Shown: piece after piece, positions 1 to 6,795 of the stretch
How the letters are laid out: each line of letters begins with the position of its first letter
Position numbering within the stretch: the first letter of the stretch is position 1
From: an uncultured Prevotella sp.
Lineage (GTDB): Bacteria > Bacteroidota > Bacteroidia > Bacteroidales > Bacteroidaceae
Length of the DNA stretch: 7,878 bases
Assembly (NCBI GenBank): GCA_902497035.1
Contig: CABVDL010000109.1
Coordinates: forward strand, 1 to 7,878
Reading direction: 5' to 3'
Made by a program: the position numbers and the translations under genes
The notes under the pieces: model-generated
The model's input: the letters and a program-made list of their open reading frames with translations, nothing else
What the model was told of the DNA's origin: nothing
Databases searched by the model: none

Positions 1-27
1 GATTGCGCAGATGAGGACAGGCAAGCA

Positions 28-109
28 TCACCGGCGGACGGTGGCCGGCACCAGCCGCCGGTATGGTAAATAACCATCCGCCGGTACGGCAACCACCTTT
101 CGCCGGTGA
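28..109. repeat. GC-rich 23-bp-period repeat and hairpin cluster downstream of ribD
   Basis: Seen directly: CCGCCGGT occurs at 55-62 and again at 78-85 (23 bp apart, inside longer imperfect copies 55-77 and 78-100), and the related CGCCGGTGA lies at 101-109. The complement ACCGGCGG is at 30-37. It can pair with 55-62 (8 bp, enclosing a 4-bp GGTG/CACC stem at 40-43 and 49-52 with a 5-nt loop) or equally with 78-85, while 28-36 can pair with 101-109 (9 bp). A second small hairpin, ATGGT/ACCAT, lies at 63-67 and 73-77. On the minus strand this starts about 19 nt after the ribD stop. No T-run follows in either direction, so it is not a textbook intrinsic terminator. It may be a 3'-end structure of the ribD transcript or a dispersed intergenic repeat; function is inferred only. 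Confidence 0.6.
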
Positions 110-127
110 AATGAATTCAACGTCTGG

Positions 128-1099
128 CTATGCGCGGCGAAACCAGCGGATGACGTTTTCGTCGTATTGCTCAATCGGCCCGGCCACGGCGCTGTCGGGG
201 ATGCGGGGAGCCGGTACGCCACCGCTGATGGTGAACGGGGCCGTCTCGACACGCAGCTCGTCCCACAGGCCACGGTCAAGAAACTGTTTGAGCACCGTCG
301 GACCGCCCTCTACGATGAGGCTCTGCCGCTGGTTGTCGCGCAGGTGGCTGATGACGGCGTCGATGCTGTCGCACCACGTGAAGCCCTCGGGAATGGCCTC
401 GCCGTGGTGGGAGAGGATGATGCGCTCGGGGTTGCGGCCCGTCCACTCCCGCACGTTGAGCTGCGGATGGTCGGTGGTGAGCGTGTTCCGGCCCACGAGA
501 ATGGCGTCGCACTCAGCGCGCAGCTTGTGGGAGAGCATCGTGGTGAGCGGCGTGGAGACTTGCAGCGGTCTGCCGCCGGCCTGGGCCATGCAGCCGTTGG
601 CCGTCTCTGCCCATTTCAGGATGATGTAGGGGCGCCGGAGCTGGTTGAACGTCATGAAGCGGCGGTTGATGGCCTTGCACTCGGCCTCGAGCACGCCCAC
701 CGTCACCTCGATGCCAGCCTCTCGCATGCGCCGTATGCCGCGTCCCTGCACCTTGGCGAAGGGATCGACGCAGCCGCACACGCAGCGTCTCACCCGCTTG
801 CTGATGATGAGGTCGCAGCAGGGCGGCGTGTGGCCCCAGTGACTGCAGGGCTCCAGAGAGACGTAGATGGTGCACTTGGGGAGCAGCGGCTCGTCGGCCG
901 GACTTACCGAGGCAAAGGCGTTGACCTCGGCGTGTGGTCCGCCGACGGGTGAGGTGAAGCCCTCACCGATGATGCGGCCGTCGGCCGACACGATGACGGC
1001 TCCCACCATGGGGTTGGGCTTGGTGGTGAGCAGGCCGTTGGCGGCCAGTTGGAGACAGCGGCGCATGAAGCGCTCGTCGGTGGCTTGTTGGGTGTTCAT
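128..1099 (-). CDS. ribD: Bifunctional riboflavin deaminase/reductase RibD
   Basis: Bifunctional cytosolic enzyme of riboflavin synthesis. The N-terminal half deaminates the pyrimidine ring of the GTP-derived intermediate (EC 3.5.4.26) and the C-terminal half reduces its ribosyl side chain with NADPH (EC 1.1.1.193). The 323-residue product has the deaminase zinc site: HAE at 56-58 with the catalytic Glu, and the PCSHWGHTPPC segment giving Cys85 and Cys94, after the TTKPNPMVGAV stretch near 25-35. The reductase domain starts near 155 and shows AILVGRNTLTTDHPQL (199-214) and the nucleotide-site VEGG (263-266). Length is slightly below the roughly 360 usual for RibD, with both domains present. 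The frame is open further upstream to 1309, but that part overlaps the preceding gene and is arginine/proline-rich, so the ATG at 1099 is preferred. It lies 11 nt after the pseudouridine synthase stop and is probably its co-transcribed last gene. No FMN riboswitch precedes it. Confidence 0.95.
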   Translation of the reverse strand: MNTQQATDERFMRRCLQLAANGLLTTKPNPMVGAVIVSADGRIIGEGFTSPVGGPHAEVNAFASVSPADEPLLPKCTIYVSLEPCSHWGHTPPCCDLIISKRVRRCVCGCVDPFAKVQGRGIRRMREAGIEVTVGVLEAECKAINRRFMTFNQLRRPYIILKWAETANGCMAQAGGRPLQVSTPLTTMLSHKLRAECDAILVGRNTLTTDHPQLNVREWTGRNPERIILSHHGEAIPEGFTWCDSIDAVISHLRDNQRQSLIVEGGPTVLKQFLDRGLWDELRVETAPFTISGGVPAPRIPDSAVAGPIEQYDENVIRWFRRA

Positions 1100-1110
1100 A
1101 GTGGTGTGGA

Positions 1111-2874
1111 TTAGAATGGGGCTTTGTCGGTGAGCGTCATCGTGCGGCCGGTGACGGGATGCCGGAACGTGATTTCCTCGGCGTGAAGGAAGAGACGGCT
1201 GTCGCGGGAGCCGTAGAGCGCGTCGCCCTGTATGGGACAGCCGAGGCCGCTCCGATGGGCGCAGTGTACGCGCAGCTGGTGGGTGCGCCCGGTGTGGGGA
1301 CTGAGCCACAGGCGGCAGCGGCCGTCGGCGAGGCGGGCCACCACACGGTAAGAGGTCACGGCGGGGCGGCCATGAGCCTCATCGACCACTTGCCGCGGAC
1401 GGTCGTCGAGCTGGGGACGCAGGGGCAGGCTGATGGTGCCCTCGTCGTGCGGTGGCTGGCCGATGACGATGGCCACATAGCGCTTCTTGATGGTGTGGGC
1501 TGCAAACTGCCGCTGCAGGTCGTGGTAGGCCTCTGTGGTCTTGGCGATGACCATCAGGCCGCTCGTGTCCATGTCGAGACGGTGCACGATGAGCGGTGAG
1601 TCAGCCTTGGGAAAGCGGCGCCGCATGATGGCCAGCACGCTCTCGCGCCCGTTCTTTCCCGGCACGGCGAGCAGTCCGGCTGGCTTGCTCACCACCGTGA
1701 TGGCCTCGTCGTCGTAGAGCGTGCGCAACCGGGCGGCCAGGGCGGCGTCGCGTGCGGTGTCGTCGAGCGGGTTGGGAGCCACGTCGATGCCCTGCAGCAT
1801 CCATCGGAGAATGGGCTTGCACTTGCCGTTGCACGCGGGGTAGCATTGCAGGTGGTGGCGCACCTCGCCCCGCGGACTCTCGCCCCACCAGAACATCGCC
1901 ATGCTCACCGGGCGCAGTCCGTGGCTGAGGGCGTACTGCTCGCCCGAGCCTGCAGGAGGCAGGAGCGTGGTGCTGCTTCCGCTGGACGTTGCGTCGCTGG
2001 ACGTTACGTCGCCGGCCGTTGTGTCGCCGGCCGCTGTGTTGCTGGCCGTTGTGTCGCCGTTCTTTGCCCATTGTGTGATGCCGATGAGGTCCATGGCTTC
2101 GCCTCGGCCGTTGCGCATCACGAAGTGGTGGAAGAGCCAGCGTTGCAGGTTGTCGCTCTTTTGTCGCCGCAGGGTGCGCAGGGCGGTGAGGCGGCTCTCT
2201 GCGGCGCGGCGCAGCTGCTCGGCCCTGGCCTGCCGCTCGCGCTGCCGCAGCTTCCAACGGTGTAGCTCGGCATTCTCAAACTGGCGTCGGCGGACATACA
2301 GCTCATCGGTCTCACCCTCAAGCCGGGCCTTGTGGATGGCAGGGCGGGGAGAGTAATCAGAGTACCCAGAAAACTCAGCATGCTCACCGTCCTTCCTCCT
2401 GTCCAGTGCCTTCCCGAGCCGTGAGGCCTCGTGGTTGAGGCTTGTTATCTCAGCCTCATGGGTTTTGAAATAGCCGTCGGGCTGCAGGTAGTCGAACACG
2501 GCCGGCACGAAGCCCGGCCAGTCGCTGCGACCGCAGACCTGCCCGCTGTACGCGGCCAGAAAAGACAGATGCCTCACGCCATCGCCGTCGATGCCCGGGT
2601 GGGCCGGATGCCGGCCATGCGTATCGTCGCTCACCACCAGCACCCCCATCATCTTGCCCCGGTCGATGTCGGCGCGGAAGGCGGCTGGCACGGGAAGGGG
2701 CGCAAAGGCCGCGGAGCGGCCGTAGAGCCAGTCGGTGAGCTGGGCAATGGCGGCGCGGCTCAGGGCGTCGGGCTCATAGTAGAACGGATTGTTGAGCCGC
2801 GGCGGGAGCGTCGCGGTGTCACACAGCGGATGGAGCAGGAGCGTGCCGCCCAAGGACAAGTCGTCAACCGGCAT
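1111..2874 (-). CDS. RluA-family pseudouridine synthase with long N-terminal extension
   Basis: Predicted to isomerise uridine to pseudouridine in rRNA or tRNA; the target cannot be read from sequence. The C-terminal catalytic domain (about 385-587) has the hallmark HRLDMDTSG at 431-439 with catalytic Asp434, the PHTGRTHQLRVHCAH strand (526-540) and IQGDALYG (548-555). The first roughly 370 residues are an extension known from a long subgroup of RluA-like proteins in Bacteroidetes and some gammaproteobacteria: a globular part to about 185, an Arg/Glu/Gln-rich probable coiled coil (190-245), a low-complexity linker (274-303), and a conserved-looking block with FWWGESPRGE (328-337) and three cysteines at 344, 348 and 352. 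Two oddities: a tandem pentapeptide repeat in the linker, and an apparent seven-residue gap after GSGE (309-312). Start ATG at 2874 is 6 nt after the transporter stop, suggesting translational coupling. The family call is firm; the name and target are not. Confidence 0.9.
   Translation of the reverse strand: MPVDDLSLGGTLLLHPLCDTATLPPRLNNPFYYEPDALSRAAIAQLTDWLYGRSAAFAPLPVPAAFRADIDRGKMMGVLVVSDDTHGRHPAHPGIDGDGVRHLSFLAAYSGQVCGRSDWPGFVPAVFDYLQPDGYFKTHEAEITSLNHEASRLGKALDRRKDGEHAEFSGYSDYSPRPAIHKARLEGETDELYVRRRQFENAELHRWKLRQRERQARAEQLRRAAESRLTALRTLRRQKSDNLQRWLFHHFVMRNGRGEAMDLIGITQWAKNGDTTASNTAAGDTTAGDVTSSDATSSGSSTTLLPPAGSGEQYALSHGLRPVSMAMFWWGESPRGEVRHHLQCYPACNGKCKPILRWMLQGIDVAPNPLDDTARDAALAARLRTLYDDEAITVVSKPAGLLAVPGKNGRESVLAIMRRRFPKADSPLIVHRLDMDTSGLMVIAKTTEAYHDLQRQFAAHTIKKRYVAIVIGQPPHDEGTISLPLRPQLDDRPRQVVDEAHGRPAVTSYRVVARLADGRCRLWLSPHTGRTHQLRVHCAHRSGLGCPIQGDALYGSRDSRLFLHAEEITFRHPVTGRTMTLTDKAPF
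1981..2055. repeat. 15-bp coding minisatellite, five units
   Basis: Five consecutive 15-bp units (1981-1995, 1996-2010, 2011-2025, 2026-2040, 2041-2055) share the pattern GCYGGMCGYTRYGTY. They fall into two subtypes: units 1-2 (gctggacgtt...) and units 3-5 (gcyggccgyt...). Read on the minus strand they encode residues 274-298 of the pseudouridine synthase as five pentapeptides of pattern [DN]-[TVA]-[TA]-[AS]-[GS], a flexible Thr/Ser/Ala/Gly linker. Because the unit is a multiple of three, copy-number changes keep the frame. The subtypes suggest local duplication of neighbouring units. Presence is certain; variability between strains is inferred. Confidence 0.9.
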
Positions 2875-2880
2875 GAGGCG

Positions 2881-4542
2881 TCAGACAAGAAACATGATGA
2901 GCATCTGCGCGATGACCACCCTGATGAACATGCCGAGGGGATAGACCGAGGCGTAGCTCACGCTGGCCGTGTCGCCGGGCAGCGTGTCGCTGGCATAGCC
3001 CAGGGCCATGGGGTTGGCCATGCTGCCGCAGAGAATGCCGCAGATGGAGCCGAAGTCGTATTTGTGCGTCTTGAGGGCAATCACGCCGACGATGAGCACG
3101 GGGATGAGCGTGATGAGGAAGCCTATGCCCACCCAGGCCAGACCCTCAGGCCGCATGATGGTGGTGAGGAAGTCCTTGCCCGAGTCGAGGCCGAGGCAGG
3201 CCAGGTAGAGGGCCAGTCCGAGCTTGCGCAGCATGAGCGACGCCGAGCGCGTGGTGTAGGAGATGAAGTGCATGCGAGGCCCCAGGGCCCCCACGATGAT
3301 GCCCATGATGATGGGGCCTCCGGCAATGCCGAGCCTGACCGACGACTCCATGCCGGGCAGCGCGATGGGAACGCAGCCCAGGGCTATGCCGAAGAAAATG
3401 CCCAGGAAGATGCTGCCGATGTTGGGCTCCTCAAGGGTCTTCACCGAGTTGCCGAAGAAGTGCTCGGCATTGTTCAGGTCGTCGTGCTTGCCCACGATGG
3501 TGATGCGGTCGCCGTACTGCAGGCGCAGGTCGTCGCTGGCCAAGAGCTTGATGTCGCCGCGAATCACACGGCTGACGTTAACGCCGTAGGCGTCGCGCAG
3601 CTTCAGCTGTCCGAGCCGCTTGCCGTTGAGCGAGGTGCGCGTGACCACGCACACGCGGCTCTCCACGTTGGCGTCGATGGCGTTCCAGTCAACGCCCTCC
3701 CTGTTCCAGTCCTTCTCCTCCTGCCTGCCGAAGAGCAGCACCATCGAGGGCTCGTCCTCCTTGGTGGTGACCACGAGCATGGAGTCGTTGACATGGATGA
3801 CGGTGCCGGCCAACGGCACGATGACCTCGTTGCCGCGCCATATACGGGAGATGATGAATTTCAGGTGAGTCATCTGCGCTATCTCGGCGATGGTCTTCCC
3901 GACGATGGCTGGATTGATGGCCCTGAACTGTGCGATGTAGGTGTGGTCGTCATCGTTGTGATGCCTCAGTTGGAGGTCGGCCGGTTTGACAAACAGCTTG
4001 CGGATGAGCAGCATGGCGATGATGACGCCCACCACGCCCAACGGATAGGTGACGGCCGTGGCCAGCGCCACGCTGCTGCCCGGCAGTCCGAAGTGGGAGA
4101 GGGCCTGCGTGGCCGCGCCCAAGGCCGGCGTGTTGGTGGTGGCTCCGCAGAGCAGGCCCACCATGTCGGGCAGGCTGACGCCCGTTACCGGGACGAGGAT
4201 GAGGGCAAACAGCGTGCCCAGCACGATGACCGCGAGGCTCCACAGGTTGAGCGCGAGGCCCTCGTGGCGCAGTGAGCCGAAGAAGTTGGGCCCCACGTGC
4301 AGGCCGAGGCAATAGACAAACATGGAGAGGCCGAAGGTCTCTATATAGTCGAGTGTCGTGGCATCGATGCTCAGGCGCAGCTCGCCGGCCATGATGCCGA
4401 CAAAGAACACCCATGCTATGCCGAGCGATATGCCCTTGACCTTGATCTTGCCAAGAGCCAGTCCGCAGGCGATGATGAGTGAGACGATGACCACCGTCTG
4501 TACGGACGAGTGGACGGTAAAGAGCGAGTTGAGGTAGTCCAT
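2881..4542 (-). CDS. AspT/YidE/YbjL-family transporter with two RCK_C domains
   Basis: Predicted inner-membrane transporter of 553 residues, matching the usual size and layout of the AspT/YidE/YbjL group. The N-terminal hydrophobic half (about 12-185) and C-terminal half (about 375-553) are a visible internal duplication: GATTNTPAL (133-141) with AVTYPLG (163-169) in the first half correspond to GSMANPMAL (506-514) with SVYPLGM (532-538) in the second. Between them lie two soluble RCK_C/TrkA-C-like regulatory domains, about 203-275 (VNDSMLVV at 251-258) and 292-365 (YGDRITIVGKHDDL at 343-356). The best known member, AspT, exchanges aspartate for alanine; the E. coli YidE and YbjL substrates are unsettled, so no substrate is assigned. 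The gene starts 6 nt after the kinase stop and ends 6 nt before the pseudouridine synthase start, so it is embedded in one operon. The RCK_C pair suggests control by a cytosolic ligand, by inference. Confidence 0.9.
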   Translation of the reverse strand: MDYLNSLFTVHSSVQTVVIVSLIIACGLALGKIKVKGISLGIAWVFFVGIMAGELRLSIDATTLDYIETFGLSMFVYCLGLHVGPNFFGSLRHEGLALNLWSLAVIVLGTLFALILVPVTGVSLPDMVGLLCGATTNTPALGAATQALSHFGLPGSSVALATAVTYPLGVVGVIIAMLLIRKLFVKPADLQLRHHNDDDHTYIAQFRAINPAIVGKTIAEIAQMTHLKFIISRIWRGNEVIVPLAGTVIHVNDSMLVVTTKEDEPSMVLLFGRQEEKDWNREGVDWNAIDANVESRVCVVTRTSLNGKRLGQLKLRDAYGVNVSRVIRGDIKLLASDDLRLQYGDRITIVGKHDDLNNAEHFFGNSVKTLEEPNIGSIFLGIFFGIALGCVPIALPGMESSVRLGIAGGPIIMGIIVGALGPRMHFISYTTRSASLMLRKLGLALYLACLGLDSGKDFLTTIMRPEGLAWVGIGFLITLIPVLIVGVIALKTHKYDFGSICGILCGSMANPMALGYASDTLPGDTASVSYASVYPLGMFIRVVIAQMLIMFLV

Positions 4543-4548
4543 AAGGTT

Positions 4549-5367
4549 TTATAGTATGTCGAGATAGCGTTCCAGGGGAATGCCGCGGTTCTTGTCGGCG
4601 TTGTCCTTGTTGAGGTCGATGAGCTGATAGACGGCATCCATGGCCTTGCGGCAGGCAGCCTTGAGCCGGTCGCCGTTGAGCAGGTGGCCGATGAGAACGG
4701 CCGAGAAGATGTCGCCCGTGCCGGGAAAGTGGACGGGTATCTCGGTGTAGTCGAGCAGGAAATACTCGCCGTCGGTGTGGTTGTAGCCCGCCACGCAGTG
4801 GTGCCCGTCAACCGGGATGGAGGTGATGAGGGCCGACTTGGTGCCGATGGCTGTGAGCTTGTCGAGCAGCTCGCGTGCCTCCTGCCTCGTCACGCCGTCG
4901 GGGCTGAAGCGGTGGCCGGTGAGGTAGCAGGCCTCGGTGTGGTTGGGGTAGATGAGGTCGGCCACGGCCACCATCTCACGCATGCTCTCTATGGTGGCCG
5001 GCGTGACGCCGTTGTAGAGCTTGCCCTCATCGCCCATGATGGGGTCAACGAAGATGGTGGCGCCGCCCATTGCCTCCTCGCGGCAGTATTGGGAGATGAG
5101 GCGGGCCTGGCGCTCGGAGGCGATGAAGCCCGTGGCGATGGCGTCGTAGCTGAAGCCCAGCGCACGCCAGACGGGGAACACGCCCTTGATGTAGTCGGTG
5201 GTGTCGAGGATGTTGAACTTGCCGTAGTCGAGCGTATTGCTCACCAGGGCAGTGGGCAGATTGAAAGTCGGCACGCCCATGTAGGACAGGACAGGAAGCA
5301 TGGCGGCAGTGGCCACCTTGCCGTAGCCGCACATGTCGTTGATGAGCAATAAGTGAGTATTGACCAT
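4549..5367 (-). CDS. Pyridoxal/pyridoxamine kinase (PdxY/PdxK-like)
   Basis: Cytosolic ribokinase-superfamily kinase of 272 residues, predicted to phosphorylate pyridoxamine/pyridoxal with ATP in vitamin B6 salvage. It shows the PdxK/PdxY arrangement: an N-terminal substrate-site segment INDMCGYGKVATAAMLP (9-25), then LPTALVSNTLDYG (37-49), the VDPIMGDEGKLY motif (107-118), PNHTEACYLTG (141-151), and the ATP/catalytic GTGDIFSA (216-223) with the likely catalytic Asp219. Length is near the 270-290 typical of the family. Family members vary in preference among pyridoxal, pyridoxamine and pyridoxine, and ThiD-type kinases are related; the VDPIMGDEGKLY and DYG features favour the B6 group over ThiD. 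The ATG at 5367 is the first gene of the minus-strand cluster, directly behind a promoter-like element at 5389-5397, so the 5' leader would be very short (roughly 15 nt). No Shine-Dalgarno is evident. Confidence 0.88.
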   Translation of the reverse strand: MVNTHLLLINDMCGYGKVATAAMLPVLSYMGVPTFNLPTALVSNTLDYGKFNILDTTDYIKGVFPVWRALGFSYDAIATGFIASERQARLISQYCREEAMGGATIFVDPIMGDEGKLYNGVTPATIESMREMVAVADLIYPNHTEACYLTGHRFSPDGVTRQEARELLDKLTAIGTKSALITSIPVDGHHCVAGYNHTDGEYFLLDYTEIPVHFPGTGDIFSAVLIGHLLNGDRLKAACRKAMDAVYQLIDLNKDNADKNRGIPLERYLDIL

Positions 5368-5546
5368 AAGCTGATGTGGTATATCGGTGCAAAATTACGA
5401 AAAAGAATAAAGCCGGGGGCAGGAAATGCTCAAAAAACGTTGAAGGAATTAAAAATAAAAGAAATAAGGTAACAAAAGGGCCGCTCAATCGTTCTTCTAA
5501 TAAAGAAAAATATTTACGTAAAGCTAATTTTATCCATTCAGTACTC
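5368..5546. promoter_or_regulatory. AT-rich divergent intergenic region with 10-bp palindrome
   Basis: This 179-nt stretch separates the minus-strand kinase cluster from plus-strand manC. It is sharply A-rich compared with the GC-rich genes on both sides, as expected for divergent promoters. A perfect 10-bp palindrome TTTACGTAAA sits at 5513-5522, 24 nt before the manC start, and the following TAATTTTA at 5525-5532 matches seven of eight positions of TAnnTTTG but would leave almost no leader. The manC frame stays open across the region back to 5376, but the resulting peptide is lysine/asparagine-rich and lies before the conserved N-terminus, so it is judged non-coding. Confidence 0.5.
5389..5397 (-). 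promoter_or_regulatory. Bacteroidetes -7 promoter element for the kinase-transporter-RluA-ribD cluster
   Basis: Read on the minus strand, 5397 to 5389 is TAATTTTGC, an exact fit to the Bacteroidetes sigma-ABfr -7 consensus TAnnTTTG. It lies 21 nt upstream of the kinase ATG. I see no good TTTG -33 box at the usual spacing; the nearest TTTTTTG, at 5431-5437, is too far. The call therefore rests on the -7 match and position. Confidence 0.55.
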
Positions 5547-6635
5547 ATGACATACGCTTCCAATAACTATTGCCTTATCCTGGCCGGGGGACGAGGCCGG
5601 CGCTTGTGGCCCTGCAGCCGTGAGACCGACCCGAAACAGTTTATCGACTTCTTTGGCACTGGCCACACCCAGTTGCAGCAGACCTACAGCCGTATGGCAA
5701 AATGCGTCAGCAAGGAGCATATCTATGTCAGTACCAACATCGACTATCTCGACCTGGTGACGAGGCAGCTGCCGGAGGTGCCACGCGACCATATTCTGGC
5801 CGAGCCCATCATGCGCAACACCGCGCCGAGCGTGGCCTGGGCCAGCCACCGTATCATGCAGCGAAATCCCGACGCTGTGCTGATAGCGGTGCCGTCGGAC
5901 CAGCTGGTGCTCAACGAGGAGGCCTTCACCCACAATGTCTGCGAGGGGCTCGAGTTTGCGGCCAGCCACGACATGTTTGTCGCCATGGGCGTCACGCCCA
6001 CGCGCCCCGAGCCGGGCTACGGCTACATCCAGAAAGACGGACACCTGTCGGGCAACATCTACAACGTGCGCAGCTTCACCGAAAAGCCCGACCGGGAGTT
6101 TGCCCAGCTGTTCATGGACAGCGGAGAGTTCTTGTGGAACACCGGCATGTTCGTGTCCAACGTGCGCAACGTGTGGCGCATGTTCTCCGTGTTCCTGCCC
6201 GAGGTGCTGCGCCGGTTTGACGAAATCAAGGCGCAGGCCACCCCGCAGGAGGAAGACGACTACATGATGGAGAACTTCCCCACCTATCCCAACATCTCGA
6301 TGGAGACCGGCATCCTGGAGAAGCTCAAGGACGTGTGCGTGATGAAGTGCGATTTCGGCTGGGCCGACCTCGGCACGTGGCACGGCATCTATGAGGCCCT
6401 GCCGAAGAACGATGACGACAATGTGGTCATCAACAGCGACGTGATGATGGAGAACAGCCACCACAACGTCATCAAGCTGCCCAAGGGGCTGACGGGCGTG
6501 GTGAGCGGCCTCAACGATTTCATCATCGCCCAGGAAGGCAACGTGCTGCTCATCTGCAAGAAAGAGGACTCGTCGGCACTCGTCAGGAAGTACGTCAACG
6601 AGGTACAGCTGAAGAAAGGAGAGGACTACGTGTAG
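5547..6635 (+). CDS. manC: Mannose-1-phosphate guanylyltransferase (GDP-mannose pyrophosphorylase)
   Basis: Cytosolic nucleotidyltransferase making GDP-mannose from mannose 1-phosphate and GTP, the precursor for mannose, fucose and related residues in surface glycans. The 362-residue product has the N-terminal signature LILAGGRGRRLWP (10-22) followed by DPKQF (28-32), then AEP (85-87), RNTAP (90-94), PSDQ (116-119), EPGYGYI (155-161), FTEKPD (177-182), NTGMF (198-202) and WADLGTW (272-278). It ends after the short C-terminal region, without the phosphomannose isomerase domain of the roughly 470-residue bifunctional enzymes. Position 18 is Arg where many family members have Thr in GGxGTRLWP; I recall this as a trait of a Bacteroidetes subgroup, so probably not a defect. 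ATG 5547 is chosen because conserved sequence starts within ten residues of it; no Shine-Dalgarno is visible. A strong hairpin 24 nt after the stop suggests a single-gene transcript. Confidence 0.93.
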   Translation: MTYASNNYCLILAGGRGRRLWPCSRETDPKQFIDFFGTGHTQLQQTYSRMAKCVSKEHIYVSTNIDYLDLVTRQLPEVPRDHILAEPIMRNTAPSVAWASHRIMQRNPDAVLIAVPSDQLVLNEEAFTHNVCEGLEFAASHDMFVAMGVTPTRPEPGYGYIQKDGHLSGNIYNVRSFTEKPDREFAQLFMDSGEFLWNTGMFVSNVRNVWRMFSVFLPEVLRRFDEIKAQATPQEEDDYMMENFPTYPNISMETGILEKLKDVCVMKCDFGWADLGTWHGIYEALPKNDDDNVVINSDVMMENSHHNVIKLPKGLTGVVSGLNDFIIAQEGNVLLICKKEDSSALVRKYVNEVQLKKGEDYV

Positions 6636-6659
6636 GATGAAAACGACACAATCAATATA

Positions 6660-6694
6660 ACGTGTGGGGCGGAGGATAACCCCGCCCCACACGT
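6660..6694 (+). terminator. Strong hairpin after manC
   Basis: A perfect 13-bp inverted repeat, ACGTGTGGGGCGG at 6660-6672 and its complement at 6682-6694, encloses a 9-nt loop. It begins 24 nt after the manC stop. The GC-rich stem fits an intrinsic terminator, but the sequence after it (cattcatccc) has no real T-run, so it may instead protect the manC 3' end or act with a factor. Because the stem is symmetric, it could also block antisense transcription. Confidence 0.65.
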
Positions 6695-6735
6695 CATTCA
6701 TCCCAGATTTTGAAACGCTTGCTGTTGAGCAACAT

Positions 6736-6755
6736 TATTTAACCGTATTTAACTG
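6736..6755. repeat. 10-bp tandem direct repeat upstream of the barrel-protein promoter
   Basis: TATTTAACCG (6736-6745) is followed at once by TATTTAACTG (6746-6755), matching at 9 of 10 positions. A spacing of one helical turn puts both copies on the same DNA face, as in binding sites for some activators. It lies about 30 bp upstream of the promoter-like element at 6787-6795. A regulatory role is inferred. Confidence 0.45.
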
Positions 6756-6767
6756 TTCGGCTGGCCA

Positions 6768-6795
6768 TTGTTTGCATTCTTTTGTATATCCTTGC
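6768..6795 (+). promoter_or_regulatory. Candidate promoter for the barrel-protein transcript
   Basis: TTG at 6768-6770 is followed after 16 nt by TATCCTTGC at 6787-6795, one mismatch from the Bacteroidetes TAnnTTTG -7 element. The spacing is slightly short of the usual range. The predicted start near 6801 would give a leader of about 160 nt before the gene at 6963, long for this group. The element sits in the spacer of the inverted repeat at 6769-6806. Confidence 0.45.

Noticed and set aside
1..73. Two plus-strand frames open from the window edge, ending at 67-69 and 71-73, that could be the tail of a convergent gene
   Set aside because: Only about 23 codons each, no recognisable sequence, and they overlap the repeat cluster. 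Not enough to call a partial gene.
28..109. CRISPR-like array
   Set aside because: The repeat cores are only 8 bp with a 23-bp period and no distinct unique spacers of CRISPR size. No cas genes are nearby.
1100..1309. N-terminal extension of ribD to an ATG at 1309
   Set aside because: It overlaps the conserved 3' end of the pseudouridine synthase gene and encodes an Arg/Pro/His-rich stretch unlike RibD.
2431..4275. A 614-codon plus-strand frame opposite the transporter and the start of the pseudouridine synthase gene
   Set aside because: It is antisense to well-supported genes, and its product is dominated by His, Asp, Glu, Ala, Gly and Arg, typical of the complement of GC-rich coding DNA. 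No domain or motif is recognisable.
5376..5546. N-terminal extension of manC to an earlier ATG
   Set aside because: AT-rich, Lys/Asn-rich translation with no similarity to the family, which begins just before the AGGRG signature. It also overlaps the divergent promoter region.
5538..6701. A 387-codon minus-strand frame opposite manC
   Set aside because: It mirrors the manC codon pattern, has no recognisable domain, and begins in the hairpin/intergenic region. It is a shadow frame.
6719..6732. Small hairpin TTGCT-GTTG-AGCAA as a second terminator
   Set aside because: Five base pairs and a weak following T-run; too weak compared with the 13-bp stem upstream.
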